Shown here one piece after another: positions 46,121-60,200 of a stretch of DNA of 64,000 nt (position 1 is the first letter of the stretch; each line of letters opens with the position of its first letter). Below the pieces are notes generated by a model. The model searched no databases. It saw nothing but the letters and a program-made list of their open reading frames with translations, and had not been told where the DNA came from. This stretch comes from Xiphias gladius (Eukaryota > Chordata > Actinopteri > Istiophoriformes > Xiphiidae): assembly GCF_016859285.1 (NCBI RefSeq), contig NC_053414.1, positions 29,126,005 to 29,190,004 of the forward strand. Reading direction: 5' to 3'. The position numbers were made by a program, and so were the translations under genes.

Positions 46121-49100
46121 ATGTCTCCGCCCAAACACACAGCAACACACTCGATCCCACCTCACACTCTGGCCAAGCTGGCACAAGAGTGGCTGGCAGA
46201 GGACACACCAAACTTTGATCCTGCAGGGGTGTGTGTGGGGTCACAGGAGGTTGAGGCAAGGCTGCTGTGTAAGACACCACACAGCGTCCTGGCAGGGAGC
46301 CCCTTTTTCACAGCAGTGTTCAGTGAGGTCGGCTGCACTGTGGAATGGATTTACCATGAGGGAGCTGAGATCGGTAGGAACTACACTCTTCCATATGTTT
46401 GGATATTCCATATATTGGGGTTTTAACCATCTCAGACATTGTTATTTCTACCCATAAAACACAGAACACAGAAAACCTAAAAAAAAAATGGCTGGTGGGG
46501 TTACAGGTAAGTGTACAACTGTTCCCTTAGGCCCTACTGGTCAGGGTGGGGGTCACAGTCCACAAAGCCAGGGGAATATCAGGGAAGTCCCACTCAAGGC
46601 CAACACAAATTTGTGAAACTACACTCATACACACACAGCTTAAAATAAAGGTGCAAGCTGCAAATAAACACTCAACCGTGCAGTGAAAGGAGTGCTCTAA
46701 TCGTCTCGTTAAGCCCCGGCTTGAGCATGCCTGCGACCCCCTTTCCCGATTAAGTGCCTGTCTAGGACACAGAAAGAAGACACACATTAAGGTGGGCAGA
46801 TGGGAAGTATACACACATTAATCTTGAAAAAAAAAACACTGACATAAAATACATATAAATAAAACCAGGTAAACAGCAGTTACCACAGAAGAAACAACCA
46901 ATTACACACTGACCGGAAATGGGTAGGATGATCTTAAATGTTTTACCTCAACAGCAGCCAAATGCCTTCAGTTAGCTCTCACTTAAGGCAGGAACAGTCA
47001 TTTACCTCTGCACAAAGAAAACGTTTTGTGAAGTAGGACTACAGCAGTTAGGGTATCAAGATGCAGTGTGTCCCACATACCTTGGTCATAAGTCACAAAC
47101 TACCCAGGGACTACCCAGACACTGCTTACAACATTAACACAATTACTCAATCATCCAAACCAAAAACTGGACCCCCAGTGAATTACAAGAAATAATTAGC
47201 TCAAATAAAGATGTTAGTGTCACGAAAAGTACGTCTCAGCCTGAGAAAACGTTGTCTGTGACTCTGAACAGAGCTTTTTACAATCTGAGAAAATAACCCT
47301 GATGATGTTTTCCAGATCAAAGTTGTGATCATATTTTAGCGTTTTTCTCCTGAACACAAATATGTGGACATACTGTATATTTTTACCAAGTCATATTTTG
47401 GTAGATTTCATAGGATTGCTCATATTAGTTGAGCTACTCCACAATCTTTCTTAGTACCCCCTGGCTGCTGCAGAACTACCGCTTGGGGCACATGTACCCT
47501 TGGTTAGGAAATACCAATTTAGAGAATATAACCCACTATGCAGATTTCCTGTTTACTCGGCATTCTTATTCAAATGCAACAGATTTCATTCAAAATGAAA
47601 GTTTACGTCAGTCTTCGTAGACTTGGCATGTTGTTTATCTCTGCATTTTAATTCACATGACCTGATGTAAAATTCAGAGTAAAAAAGCACTATTTAGAGT
47701 TCCTAAGTATTGAGTGGAAACAGTATTGAGTATTTACTCTCAAATACAACAGCACGAGCAATGTTGAATGGCATCATTTTATCCTCATATGTCTTTTGTT
47801 TAACCTCCACAGGTCCTGATGCTGTCACGTTGACTGCTGTGGTGAGAGGCCCAGCAAGGTGCCTCCTCCTAGGCGAAAGGCCGGCTCTCAACTGCCTGGC
47901 CCGGGCCTCGGGGATCACCACTCGCTGTTCTCAGCTCCAGGCTACAGCAACGGCAAGAGGATGGCATGGAGAAGTGGCTGGCACACGCAAGACCACCCCG
48001 GGCTTCCGTTTGGTGGAGAAGTACGCCATGCTGGTTGGCGGCGTGTCCATGCACAGACAGGACCTGAGTGGAATGGTGATGCTGAAGGACAACCATGTCT
48101 GGGCTTCAGGAAGTATCACAGAGGTGCGAAAAGATCCAGTTAAAATGGTTAAAATGACTATGGAAGTTCTTACAGCTCAGTAAAAAATACAAGACTTGTC
48201 TCTTTCCATTCAGTGTGAAAGAAGTTGTACTTCTTTAACACTGTGTTAGTTGTGTGTTAGTTATATTTGGACTAAATAATTTGAATTTTTATAAGAAAGG
48301 CTTAAATAATTAAAATTTTAAAAGAATCTAACTACATAATTGTGAAATAATACTGAATAATGAAAAGTTATTGTCCAAATAAAAATACCACAGAACTTAC
48401 TGCACTGAAATATTTTACTTTGAAAACCATTGGAATTTCTGTTTCATAGCCTCACTTTTCAAAATTTCAGAAAATTTGGAGTAGTTCTTCAGGGTTCAGG
48501 AATTCATAGTCTATTTTTCAAAAAACAAAAACAAAACTACAATCAAGTTTCAAAGTTAGTGGACAAATGTGGATCTAAAATCTAAAGATTGGGTTCAGTT
48601 GCAGTTCACAAAAACCAAGCAAACTTCAAATTATTATGGCCTTTCTGCTCTTCCACAGATCAAACATCACAATTTAAGTGATTTCAATCAGCCACTTTCT
48701 AAAAAAATATGCAATTTCAAAAACTAGATTTTAGACCCTTTTTTAGATTTCAGAAGTCTAGATTTCAGCTTAAATTTAAGTTTACGATATTTAAAAAAAA
48801 CTGTATTCGAGTTGCTTAAATTCAGTGGTCAAAACAGGATCAAAAATCTAAAAATTCAGTAGTGGTTAAATTTAGTAACGGACTAGAAATTTTCCAGAAA
48901 CTGACATCTACTTTTACACACTGTGACTCATTAAAAAAAACAAACAAGCAAAAAAAACCCTGTTTGTTGTCTAGGCTGTGAAAGCTGCGCGGTCAGTGTG
49001 TGGCTTCAGCAGTAAGATTGAGGTGGAGTGCCGCTCTGCGGAGGAAGGCAGGGAGGCAGCTGGAGCAGGAGCAGACATTGTTATGCTGGACAACTTTCAA

Positions 49101-49461
49101 CCTCAGGTAGAGCACATTAAAAGAACACAAGCCCAAGTCATTTCTCATTTTCAATGCCAGGTTTCAACTCACTCTGCCACTTACCTCTACATGTAATAAT
49201 ACACCTCTCCTCCACCCTGTCTCTCACCTATAGGAGCTCCATGTTGCAGCTTGTGCACTCAAGGTGGAGTTTCCAACTCTGCTGATAGAAGCCAGTGGAG
49301 GAGTTACTCCAGAGAACTTAGCTACATATTTCTCCCCACATGTGGACATCATTTCCCTGGGCTGCATAACACAGGGCTGCCCGGTTGTGGACTTTTCTCT
49401 CAAGGTTCAAAAGCCTGGTGCTCACTCAAGCCTCCACCCCACAAATAGGAGTAACAATTAG
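46121..49461 (+). CDS. qprt: Quinolinate phosphoribosyltransferase (nicotinate-nucleotide pyrophosphorylase)
   Basis: Converts quinolinate and PRPP to nicotinate mononucleotide, CO2 and pyrophosphate, linking tryptophan breakdown to NAD synthesis in the cytosol. Coding exons: 46121-46373, 47813-48123, 48975-49106, 49234-49461. Phases agree and give 307 aa (human 297). The N-terminal domain includes [12 protein letters not shown]. The barrel contains [16 protein letters not shown], the signature [38 protein letters not shown] and [13 protein letters not shown], which line the phosphoribosyl and quinolinate sites. The end is ISLGCITQ and VDFSLKV. The start was chosen as the Met immediately after an acceptor (46119). 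Two further in-frame Mets upstream (46046, 46067) would need an unspliced leader and look less likely. Confidence 0.95.
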
Positions 49462-49792
49462 TCCCGCACTAATTGAATGAGAAAATGCTGTGAGATTTTG
49501 CTCTGATGAATAGAGGAGAATTATACTGTTTTCATTTATTTTCCAGAACAACTTTACAGTGACCTATTGTTGGCTAAAAGATGAAGAAATAGCTACATCC
49601 TGTTCACTCACTGTGTCATCAGTTATTTGATAAGGTTCAAAAGAACAGAAACTACATTGGATGTGAGTTTCTGTAAGAACCATGTAGACAATGTCATATA
49701 GTTGTTTAAAAACACAATATACAAAACGGATTTTCGAATGAGGAAGAACAGTCACAAGTTGAAACTAACCAAGTGGTCTCAGAGACTTAGAG

Positions 49793-49798
49793 AATAAA
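49793..49798 (+). terminator. qprt polyadenylation signal
   Basis: AATAAA 332 bases after the qprt stop, in AT-rich sequence. Confidence 0.6.
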
Positions 49799-49799
49799 G

Positions 49800-51190
49800 G
49801 ATAAATTAGAATTCAGGCAACCTATAATATGGCCAAGTAAAATGTTTGGTTCACCCAAACATTTTTCTTCTCACTTTAAATATTTTCTTACTAGTGCTGT
49901 CTAGCCATGCAGATAGTTTAGTTTTTATTTTTCCAGGTTTTGAGAGATCCATAAAACATCTGCGACCCCACACACATTGGAGTTGAATGGAATTTTGCTT
50001 TTGGTGCTCACAGCACAGAAACATGGCATACAACACAGATAATGCCACAGAAACATCTCTTTCCAGGAAAGGTGTCCTGATTATTTTAGATTATCTTCAC
50101 CCATCGCTTGCAACCATTTTTATAGAGAACTAAACTGAAACCAGAACTTCCATGTTTAAAAAGTAAAAATCACAACATTACAACTTATTGTAGTTAATAT
50201 AAATTTGCATCAACTGATTTTCTGGCCACTTGGCTGCAGTGGAAACTGGCTGTAACTCAACACTGACATATTTTCATTTTATAAAGTTGATTTCGCCGAT
50301 GTGTTAGCAAACAATTGCCAATTTACACATCCAGCAGATACAGAGCAACATTAGCGTTCATTTGGTGTCGTATTTCTGTCCCCCTGACGTATTTAAGTCC
50401 GACCAAAGTATTGTATTACTGTAGTTGAACTCAAGTAAAAGTACTGACATATAAACAGGAAAATTTACTTTAAAAGAAAAGCAACAAATCCTCACATTTG
50501 ACAAGTAGGAACCATGAAATGTTTGACATTTCTGCCCGGCAAAATAGTTGCTAATTCATTTTCTGCCAACTGACTAATCAATTCAACAGCTAATCATTTC
50601 AGCTGTACTTATGGATATTTTAATAAATAACAATCCATCATATTCTATTAGCTCTTCATATGTTTTGTATGCAAAAATCATAAATTGTAAAGTAACTAGT
50701 AACTAAAGCCGTCAAGTAATTGTAGTTGTACAATATTTCCGTCTGAATTGTAGTGGAGTAGAGGTAGAATGTGGCATGGAAAGAAAAGTTTGAAGTAAAG
50801 TATAAGTACCCAAAAATATCCCTGTGATTTTGAAATTTGGCTCTTACCTGCATAAAATCATTGTGTTTATGACTTCCTCCACTCAGCAGGGCTCATTTTC
50901 TTGACTTAGTAGACTGTATAACCAGAAATAGCTGCATTAATAATACCTGGGTGCAGCTGTCAATGAATAACCACCACTCTCTTTATACTATGGCACCATT
51001 TTCCTTTCTCAAGAAATGTCAAAAGTATTTTTAATAAATGAAAAATAAAGAATTTAGGAATTACTGATGAAAAGGGGAAGAGGGAGGAGAAACATTTATC
51101 TGAGAAACTGCTGTGAGAGCAGAAGTGTCACAACCACCTGCTATGGAAACACCCTCATTTAAAAAGCACACAGGAAGTATTGCAAAGACA
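49800..51190. other. qprt-itgal intergenic region
   Basis: No gene seen in about 1.4 kb. The itgal promoter should lie in its right end. The sequence GAGGGAGGAG at 51081-51090 is purine-rich and could hold ETS-type (PU.1-like) sites expected of a leukocyte gene, but this is not demonstrated. Confidence 0.4.
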
Positions 51191-51245
51191 TATGTTTCCA
51201 GCTAAAGCAGCACCACTGTCAACCCTGAGAAGAGTGATTCAAAAG

Positions 51246-54200
51246 ATGCAAGGGCGGCGTCGCATTTTCCTGTTCACCTACTTGGTGGTTGTTGGTGAGA
51301 TTTTACTACATTTTTGAGTCAGTATTCCTCCGGAAAAAAAAAGATATGGATGCTTTATATGTGTGTTGGCATTACTGATTTTGAGGCTTGAGACTCTTGA
51401 GAGATGTTATAGCTAATTTTTGTAATTTTTTTGTAAAATGACACAAAATTATTGTATTTTTAGTAAAGTTGTAAAACCTTATGAGGTGACTTTTTTTTAC
51501 TTCAATATTTACAATTTTACAAATTCAATCATATTTTATTTATTATATTTTATTTTATGTTTTAGTTTCAACCCTATGTTTAGTGGTGAGCACTTGTGCA
51601 GACACCCAGGAAATCTATCATTGCGAGCCAGGCTGTTTGACCTCACTCCTCTTAAGCACATTTTGAATCATTCATGCAGCTTCATGCAGGGTATCCAGAG
51701 TAACTGGGACAAACATTTTTTAACAAACACATATTTAATAAATCCTGGCAAAAAGTGGTCAAAAATACAGTGGCTGAGAGATCTGAACACACTGCAGCTT
51801 TTTCCTGCATGAATTGATTTAACTCCTTGGGGCAGCACGACGGGCTGTAAAAACTACATCGACATTAATCACTGTAAAAAAGTTGTTATGGTGGATGTTT
51901 TGCCTATTCACACATTCAGCAGATAGGGAACAGAATAAGCCATGTCTAGCAACCTGGTGAACCTAAATCCAATGTTCACTCTCCCTTTAGCTCTATTCTG
52001 GTCTCCACTGACTTATGGGGAAAATGTCTGGCTCTGTAGCTGCTAAATGCTCCACTATAGCCTTTAGACCAGCCAGCTAGCAGCTAGCCCTCACATTTGG
52101 TGCTGGGCAGGTACAGTGGTATGCAGTGGGTTTTCAGAGCTGGAAACAGAGCTAAGCTATCCCTGGAAACAACACTGAGAGTGAACCAAAAGAGCAGAGT
52201 TGCAGGTGGCTCTCTGTTCTCTGTGGTTCGTTACTATGACTGGCTCCTTTCACAATAAGCAATCATTTGAGCCACTGTTCGTATAGAAAACCTATTAGCA
52301 CAACTTCAAGCTAACACAATCAAACAGACAAAACACAAGCAAATGAAAAAGATGTCTTTACTTCTTTGACAACATCACTTACAAAAAAGCAATTACAGAA
52401 AACACTGAATCACTGCAAGTTGCACACAACGATGGAAATTTCATAACAAAAATGTGATGATTTTAGGGTCCCCCAGAGACTTATGTTGTAACTTAGTTGC
52501 GAGCTGTTTCTGGTTTGCTTGTGCTTTCTTTTTTTGCAGTGTTTTTTGTGATGGTGTGTATGTTTAGTCAAAGTGGCAAATAGCTTTCTCAGCACGGTGA
52601 TATGGTTTTTTTGTCAGCTAACAAATCTGTTGTCAAAGTGGTGATGGTGTTTTTTCCATTTGCTTGTGTTTTTTGAGGAACTTTATGTACTTGCTTTTAA
52701 AATTTGCATTTATTTGCCGGCCACCTTGCATTATTTCTATCGTCTGAAATTAACGCCATGCTAGAATGATGAGGGTAGCACATCAGGAATTAAAAGTTAG
52801 GTCAACAACAATGGCAGAAAGGTTTGAGGCGAAAAACATTTTTATCTGCTTTTTCTGCTTATTTTACAAATCAGTGTGTTTCCAGGTCTTGGGGTATACT
52901 ACTGCATAAGTGAAAAAAGTTGTATGAAGCGTTTTGTTTGATTAATTGCCTCAAGTGATGTCACTTGAGTCAATGTCAGTTGGTGCTGAAGAAAAGTTTT
53001 AAAATGAAATAAAATCCGGGGGTTTGGAGCTGGAAAGAGGTGAACCTACCAGACCCCCCTTGTCTCTGCTAGTCTCTGCTAGCCTTGAACTGCTAGCTCA
53101 AGGCTAGCTGAACTGTTTGCATCGCTGGTTCTGCTGCATCAATTTTGATCCTTTTTTTAAATGCTGTTCATCGTGAGTCTGACTGAGATAGGAAAGCAAC
53201 GCTATATCAGTGGAGTAATAGTAAATTGTAGTAACCCCCTTGTGTGTTGCAATTTTTGTTACTGTTTAAGCTAAGTAAAATCAGTTCTCTAGAGCATTAA
53301 TTTGTAATGGACTGATTTCTCTCAACCACCATGAGAGGGTGGGATTTTTAAGAAATGAAGATTAATATGAATGTAGCATGAAGCGCTGAACAAGCATTTG
53401 CCACAGATGTCCTTTGGTATTCTTTTTCCACACTAGCTACTTTTTCCTAATTTGATTGTATGTGATTATTTGTACTTAATGTATGCTTTAATCTGAAAAA
53501 TGAGTTGTACAGAAACAATATAAAGTAAATCAATGCATGCAAGTGTAGTGGTTGATTCTTGGCAGTGTTTGATTACAAAATAAAATAAAACATAAATAAA
53601 ATTGTCATTTTATTCAAATTGCAGCCATCCCTGTTTCTTTGGCTTTCAACATTGATATGACAAATCCCAAGGTTTATACTGGTGAACAAAAAGATTTCTT
53701 TGGATACAAGGTGCTTCAATTCATATCTGGCAAGAACAAAGGGTAAGTTTGTATTTGCAACACAATTGTTAAGTTGATATTTATTATTGCTGTTATTGCC
53801 AAAATCCTTATTACTTGATGGTAGATAATTGTAGTTTAAGTCACGAAAAGCTCCTGGTAAGAGCAGTAACACATTGTGGTTTGTCTCTTTGAATGATACA
53901 CACACACATCTGTGTCTTCCTGTGTCATTACAGAAAGATCACTTTGTGCCCTGCTTAAATAAGACAAGACATTTTGTTTTAGTTAAAACTGTGCCACTCG
54001 TATCAGCCTGACTACTTAGTTGGTTAAGATTACTGTTATCATGGTTGTTGAACTCATCCACAGGATAATCGTGACTGCACCCCTGCAGCTAAATGGATCT
54101 GGGGGAGTATGCAAACCTGGCCAAAATCAAGACACCAAGTGCTTCAGATCTAAAAGTATATAAATACAGTTTTTGAAGTCAATATTACACACAATTAAAA

Positions 54201-57200
54201 ACAGTACAGAAAAATGAAATTTAAAATAGAAATATTTTATAATGCGGCTGAAAAGCTTTGTGTATTTATATAGTACTAATCGAATACTACTGCTGCAGAC
54301 ATTTTGCTAGGAAACCAAACAATACCTGTCAAGCACCTTGGCCTGTCGATAGCTGCGGACTCCACAGGCTCCCAATTCACTGTAAGAAATATACATAAAG
54401 GTCTCTAAATGAGATAATATCAAAAATACATTTTCTTTGTGACATTTCTTCAAAGTTATGGGCGAAACAAATCTATATGATGAATCAAATTTCTTTTGCC
54501 TCTTATGTTCTGATTTAGGTTTGCAGTCCAAGTGTAGCCCATGAATGTAATGAGAACTCCTATCTAAACAGTGTGTGTTACAAGCTAACAGACCATCTTC
54601 AGCAAATCTCCAGTTTCACACCTGCTTTCCAAGGTAAAAGACATTTAAAGACTGTAAATTTATCCATCTCTATGGTTATAACATTTTGTTCTTCCTGAAT
54701 TTAAATATTAGGCTCAATGTTTTTGTCCTGACAAAATGATCTTTCTAAAATTTCACTCCGTACATTTTTTTCAGAATGCACAAAAAAGACAGTGGACCTT
54801 GTCTTTCTATTTGATGGATCAGGGAGTATGACCGAAGACGAGTTCACAAAAAATAAAGATTTCATAGTGGATATAATGAACAGCCTTAAGAACACTTCAA
54901 TCAAGGTCAGTGCACCACTGAAACATGAAAGCATTCATAGTATTTATTTGTTGAAATATACAGTATAGAAATCATTTTATATAAATACTGTTTTTTTTCC
55001 CCAGTTCGCAGCAGTTCAGTTCTCCTCAAATCACAGGAAGGTTTTTGACTTCAATGACTATCAAGCTGGTAGTGCTCTTGATCGACTCCACAAAGAACCC
55101 CACATGAAGTCTCTCACCAACACACACAGAGCCCTCAAATTTGTGTTGTAAGTTTGGCTACATTATACATACAGACCTAAAAGTCTTGTACCAGTTGTTT
55201 AAGAAATAACTCTAAAATAACTCTAAAATAACTCTCAATAACAAGAATTGACACAGTACCACAGTAAGATTATGAGCATCTTATTTGTTGAAGTAATACG
55301 GTAAATGTTCATTTATTCATATTTATCGATGGAATTTTGTTTATTCTGAATATGACAAATGCTACTTTTACATTTGTTTCAGGGATAATATCTTGGAAAA
55401 CCCAGTTGCAGGCGCCTCTCCTGATGCAACTAAAGTTCTGGTGCTAATCACAGATGGAGATCCCAGTGATACCGACAGAGATGAGATTATTAAAAGATAT
55501 GATAAGAAAAACATAATTCGCTTTGTCATTGGGGTAAGCTGTGATGTGATATAATATGTCTCATTATTCTGTCTCATTTTCCCAATAGATAACATTTGTT
55601 GATTAAATTATTAATCCAGTTAAAACAATGACATGTGGTATACCTCAGATATCAATTCATGGACCTGTTTTGTCCACTGCTATGTGGATGATAGAAAGTC
55701 TGATTTCTCAGAAAAAAACATTGGTTCAGACTTTTTTTACCAGCTTGGAAAGAATTTGAATATTTTATCTTTAAGTTGTACTGTAACAATCATGGCCAAG
55801 CTCAGCCTTAAATTGTGAAACTTTTATTGATTCAAGTCTTGAGTCCAATATTGAGCAAAACTGTGTTGTTTGTCTTTCTGACATCAGACTTGGAAGTGCT
55901 TCATAATTTCAAGCAGTATTCTGGTTTCAGGTCAAAGTTGCTACGCTGGATAAATTTATGGCCATTGCCTCACAACCGGCAGACAAATATGCCTTCAAAA
56001 TCGAGGACTATAACGGACTCACAGGAATACTGGAAAACTTTCAAAAAAAGATCTTTAAAATGGAAGGTGAAGTTCAATTGTTTCTTTTTCTTTCTTTGTG
56101 CAAAACTGTTGTTACAGAAATCATGAAAAAACATGAACTAGTTTTGTCTCATATTTAGGCTCCAGTGTGGCTCGGGCAGGAGACATAAATAATGAAATGT
56201 CTCAGAGTGGATTCAGTGCTGTCTTCTATAACGTGAGTAAAGTCAAAAAGACAAAATCTAGGCACATTCAAAATCTACATCTTTAACCCAGAAAAATACT
56301 ACATCATCACAGTGCTTTCTAACTATTCATACATATAGGTGCAGATAAACAGTATCTTTAGACAGTGTTTGATCACGTTCATAAAAAGTATGAATTAAGT
56401 TAGGGTACATAATGCACAACACCTTTGTTGGGCCATTATGTACTACTTATCTGCCATGGCATGAGTGAAGTATTCACCTATACCGCGCAATATCTCGGAG
56501 TCTTAACTGTGTTGAAAACCATGCACCCTGACAAACTGCTCAAATGGCACAATCTGTTCACATTGGAACACACTGAAAAAAGTGTGTTATTACAACTCCC
56601 GTTGGAAGCTCGAATAGTCTCTGTGCTCTCACCAGACTTGAATACTTCTGTTAACAGGATACCTTGATCTTGGGTTCAGTGGGATCAAAAGGCTGGCAGG
56701 GCTCTCTCCAAGAGATCAATGAACAAAAAGACACACAAATTGAAGATCCACATATGAAGAATGACTCCTACATGGGTAAACTAATTTCTCTCTTTTACAG
56801 ATTACCTTCTCCTTTATTAAAATGATTTGTTTGTTTGGCTTGAGATATGCACTGGTGAATGACCTCTATCATTTTGCAATCTAAATGATGGCTAAAAATA
56901 GCTTTGTATTGTTAATATAGCAAATAGATGCATGGCATGATATACTCAGTGAGTGTGGGTATCTACAATTCCTTCATAATAGGAAACCTTAGTATTAGGC
57001 TTCTTAAAAATTAACATAATTTTATATTTGCACTTAAACTTAACACTTCCATCACTTTGATGTGAGTGAACATTTAGCAGATTATATCATATGTTACTGT
57101 CACTGTTGCAGGATACTCTGTTGCTGTTGGAGAGAAGAACAATGCTCCTCTATTATTCACGGGCGCACCAAGATTTGAGCACACAGGACAGGTTGTATTT

Positions 57201-60200
57201 TTCAAACACAATGGCAAAAACTGGACCGCAGCCCAAAGACTAAATGGAGACCAGGTTGGTAGCTGTCTTGAGAAAGTTTTTTAAAATCTGATTTATTATT
57301 TACTTATTCTAAACAGAATGGTTATGATTAGCATGTTTAAATCTCAATCTGCCATTGCAAGTTAACAAAAGCCTTTTTGCAATGCCACCATTAGAGCCAG
57401 TGTCAATCATTTTTAGGACAGTTTTCATGAAACTAGTTGTTACATGAAGACCAGGGGCCTGTCAAAGTTTACTTGACCCCTTACTTAACCCTTCATGTTT
57501 ACATTTGCTCTAAAGAGACTTCCTGTTTTACTTTGCAAAGTCACTCAGAAATCTCAATGAACCTGCTTTTTGGAACAAGCGGCTGGGCTCTGATTTTATT
57601 TTTGCATTGAAGTAATCAAGCAGGTTTCTTTGATCAAATCTGCTGCATTACGTTCATTTTGGATTCAGAGATGCAAAATAATGCATGTTGCACTTTTATG
57701 AAAATTTGCAAAGGCACAGTATTTCAGCAGTTGCAGAGAGGAAACCAAAGAACTTCCTTCCACTGTCACTGAAGAAAAACTGTGAGAAAATGATAGAGTT
57801 GTTCGAAGGATAATAAACAATTATCCTAACTTTACTTGAATACATTTAGGGTTTTCAAAAATGGTTTAGGGAGTGCATTTTTTCAGTTTCAATAATGTTA
57901 ATCCTCATTTGTCCACACATTTTCAGATTGGTTCCTACTTTGGTGCGGAGCTGTGCGCAGTAGATATCAACTCAGATGGTAACACAGACTTCCTGCTGGT
58001 GGGAGCTCCACTGTTTTACCAGCCTCAGGAGAAGAGAGAAGGCCAGATCTATGTCTACACACTGACTGATGAGGTGGGGGACGTGATAAAGCCTCAGATT
58101 CAGTGTGACACTGCTTAAACTTTCGTGGGGCTACTGGGAGAAAATGAATGCAGTTCTTTTCTTAATCAATTAACTTACGTTCTTAGACGCGACTGGAAAG
58201 TGAACTGAATGTGACAGCGCCATCCATGGGTAGATTTGGCAACACCATATCCAGCCTTGCAGATCTGAACGGAGATGGACTCCGAGACGTTGCTGTTGGA
58301 GCCCCCCTTGATGATGATAACAGGGGGGCTGTGTACATCTACCTTGGTGACAGACACGGAGGGATACGCAGCACTTACAGCCAGGTGAGGCAGAGTAACA
58401 TTGAGATGTAGACCATAAACCGTAACATCAGAAGGTCGAATCCAGCTGGTTACCTTTGTTGCACCTCTTTCTCTCTCCCTCATTTCCTGTCATCTCTCTA
58501 CTTTCCCTGTCCAATAAACATAAAAAAATGCCCCAAAAAATAATTAAAAAAATTAATGGTGCATCAATTTCACGAGGGCTAGACAAATATGTATTTATTT
58601 GCCAATACATCAGACTAAAACCGGCCTTTGACTAAAACTAATAAGTCATCCTTTAAAGGATACGACTTAGTTGAGGATAATAATGATCAGGATTTTTTTT
58701 AGAATAAATGTGTGCAAATGATGCACTGTTTCCGATGTCAAATCTGTTATTCCAGAGAATCAGGGGAAAGGAAATTAAACCTGGGCTGAGATTCTTTGGA
58801 CAGGCCATCCACGGGGACATCGACCTTGGAGAGGACGGACTCCCAGATATTGTGATTGGATCACAAGGCACGGCTGTTGTCTTAAGGTATGGATATTGTA
58901 TACATTATGTATATGTTTTAATGTGTACAATTGCTAACCCCTAGCCTCTTAAAGCCAGACAGTTTTCTCAACAAAAGAGTGGAACACATTGCCTGAGAAC
59001 CTACCAAGTACTATGAGACAACTTGCATACCAGACCAATCAACATGTATTGTTTGTGGGACATGATGAGGCTCTACATGATAGGACTTTTGAAGTTCCAG
59101 AGCCTCATGAACAAAAAGTAGATGTTATAGATAAAACAAATCCAAGTGACAGGTTTTACAATAAACACAGGTATACCACATTTTTGATTTCAAAATATAC
59201 TGTAGGTGAAATTGGACCTTTTAAATAAATTGACATTTCAAACATTTTTTTTTAAACAAAAGAAAAACACCATTGACATCCCATCGAACAGTGTTCTCAT
59301 CCAATCAGGTGTAAGGAGGACTGGTATTGATGTCTGACTGAAGGAGAGAACTATCATCCATCTCTTATACACCCTATTAAAAGTGGCTTCTGCTCAGACA
59401 AAGTAGTAGTATCATTTTGATGAATGTCTTTCAGGTCCAGGCCTGTCTTTAATGTCATGGCACATCTTTCTTTTCAACCTGAGGAGATAAGCACTGAGAA
59501 ATTTGACTGTGTGCTCAAAACGGATGAAACTTTACCCATGGTTACCTTAACAGCCTGCTTTGAAATGGTGGAAATAACAAAGAGCAAAGCAGGTAGGGAC
59601 CACAGCCAATAACGTCATTCATTAACAGCAGCTAATACTGCACACCCTATCAATGCGTTATTTTAATGCTGCTGTATGTCTTTGCAGAGGCAATGAGCTC
59701 AGGACTGAACATCTCATACATATTCAATGTGGATCAGAAGAGACAAACATATCGAGGTTTCTTCGGAACTGACAAGAAAGCCAGGATTTTCACTTCTACC
59801 TACGAGCTGAGGGATAAAGACACCTGCTTCAACTACTCCATCTACATGCCAGTATGGAGATTAATTAATATTCACACTCACACTCTACCTCTAAACTATA
59901 TGTATATGAACATCTATCACCTATCTGTACATTTATAAATATCATCCTTGTCTCTGTACCTCAGCTAGTTATTTTCTAGAATTGGTCCATTACCCTACAC
60001 AACACACTTTAAATCCAAGAGAGTTTTATAAAGCATTTCAACTACAATGATTAACTTTTGTTAAACTTATTAACGATTTATGAAATGTGGGCTATAGACT
60101 AAAATTTCTAATTTGGCTATTTGACCTAAGGGCTCATCCAAATTGTGTTCAATTTCATATTCACAATCACTTTTACTTTGGACTCCTTCTCAGCCTTCCT

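Noticed and set aside
56425-56667. 80-codon open frame in an itgal intron
   Set aside because: Runs into the next exon's acceptor in another frame; no similarity noticed.
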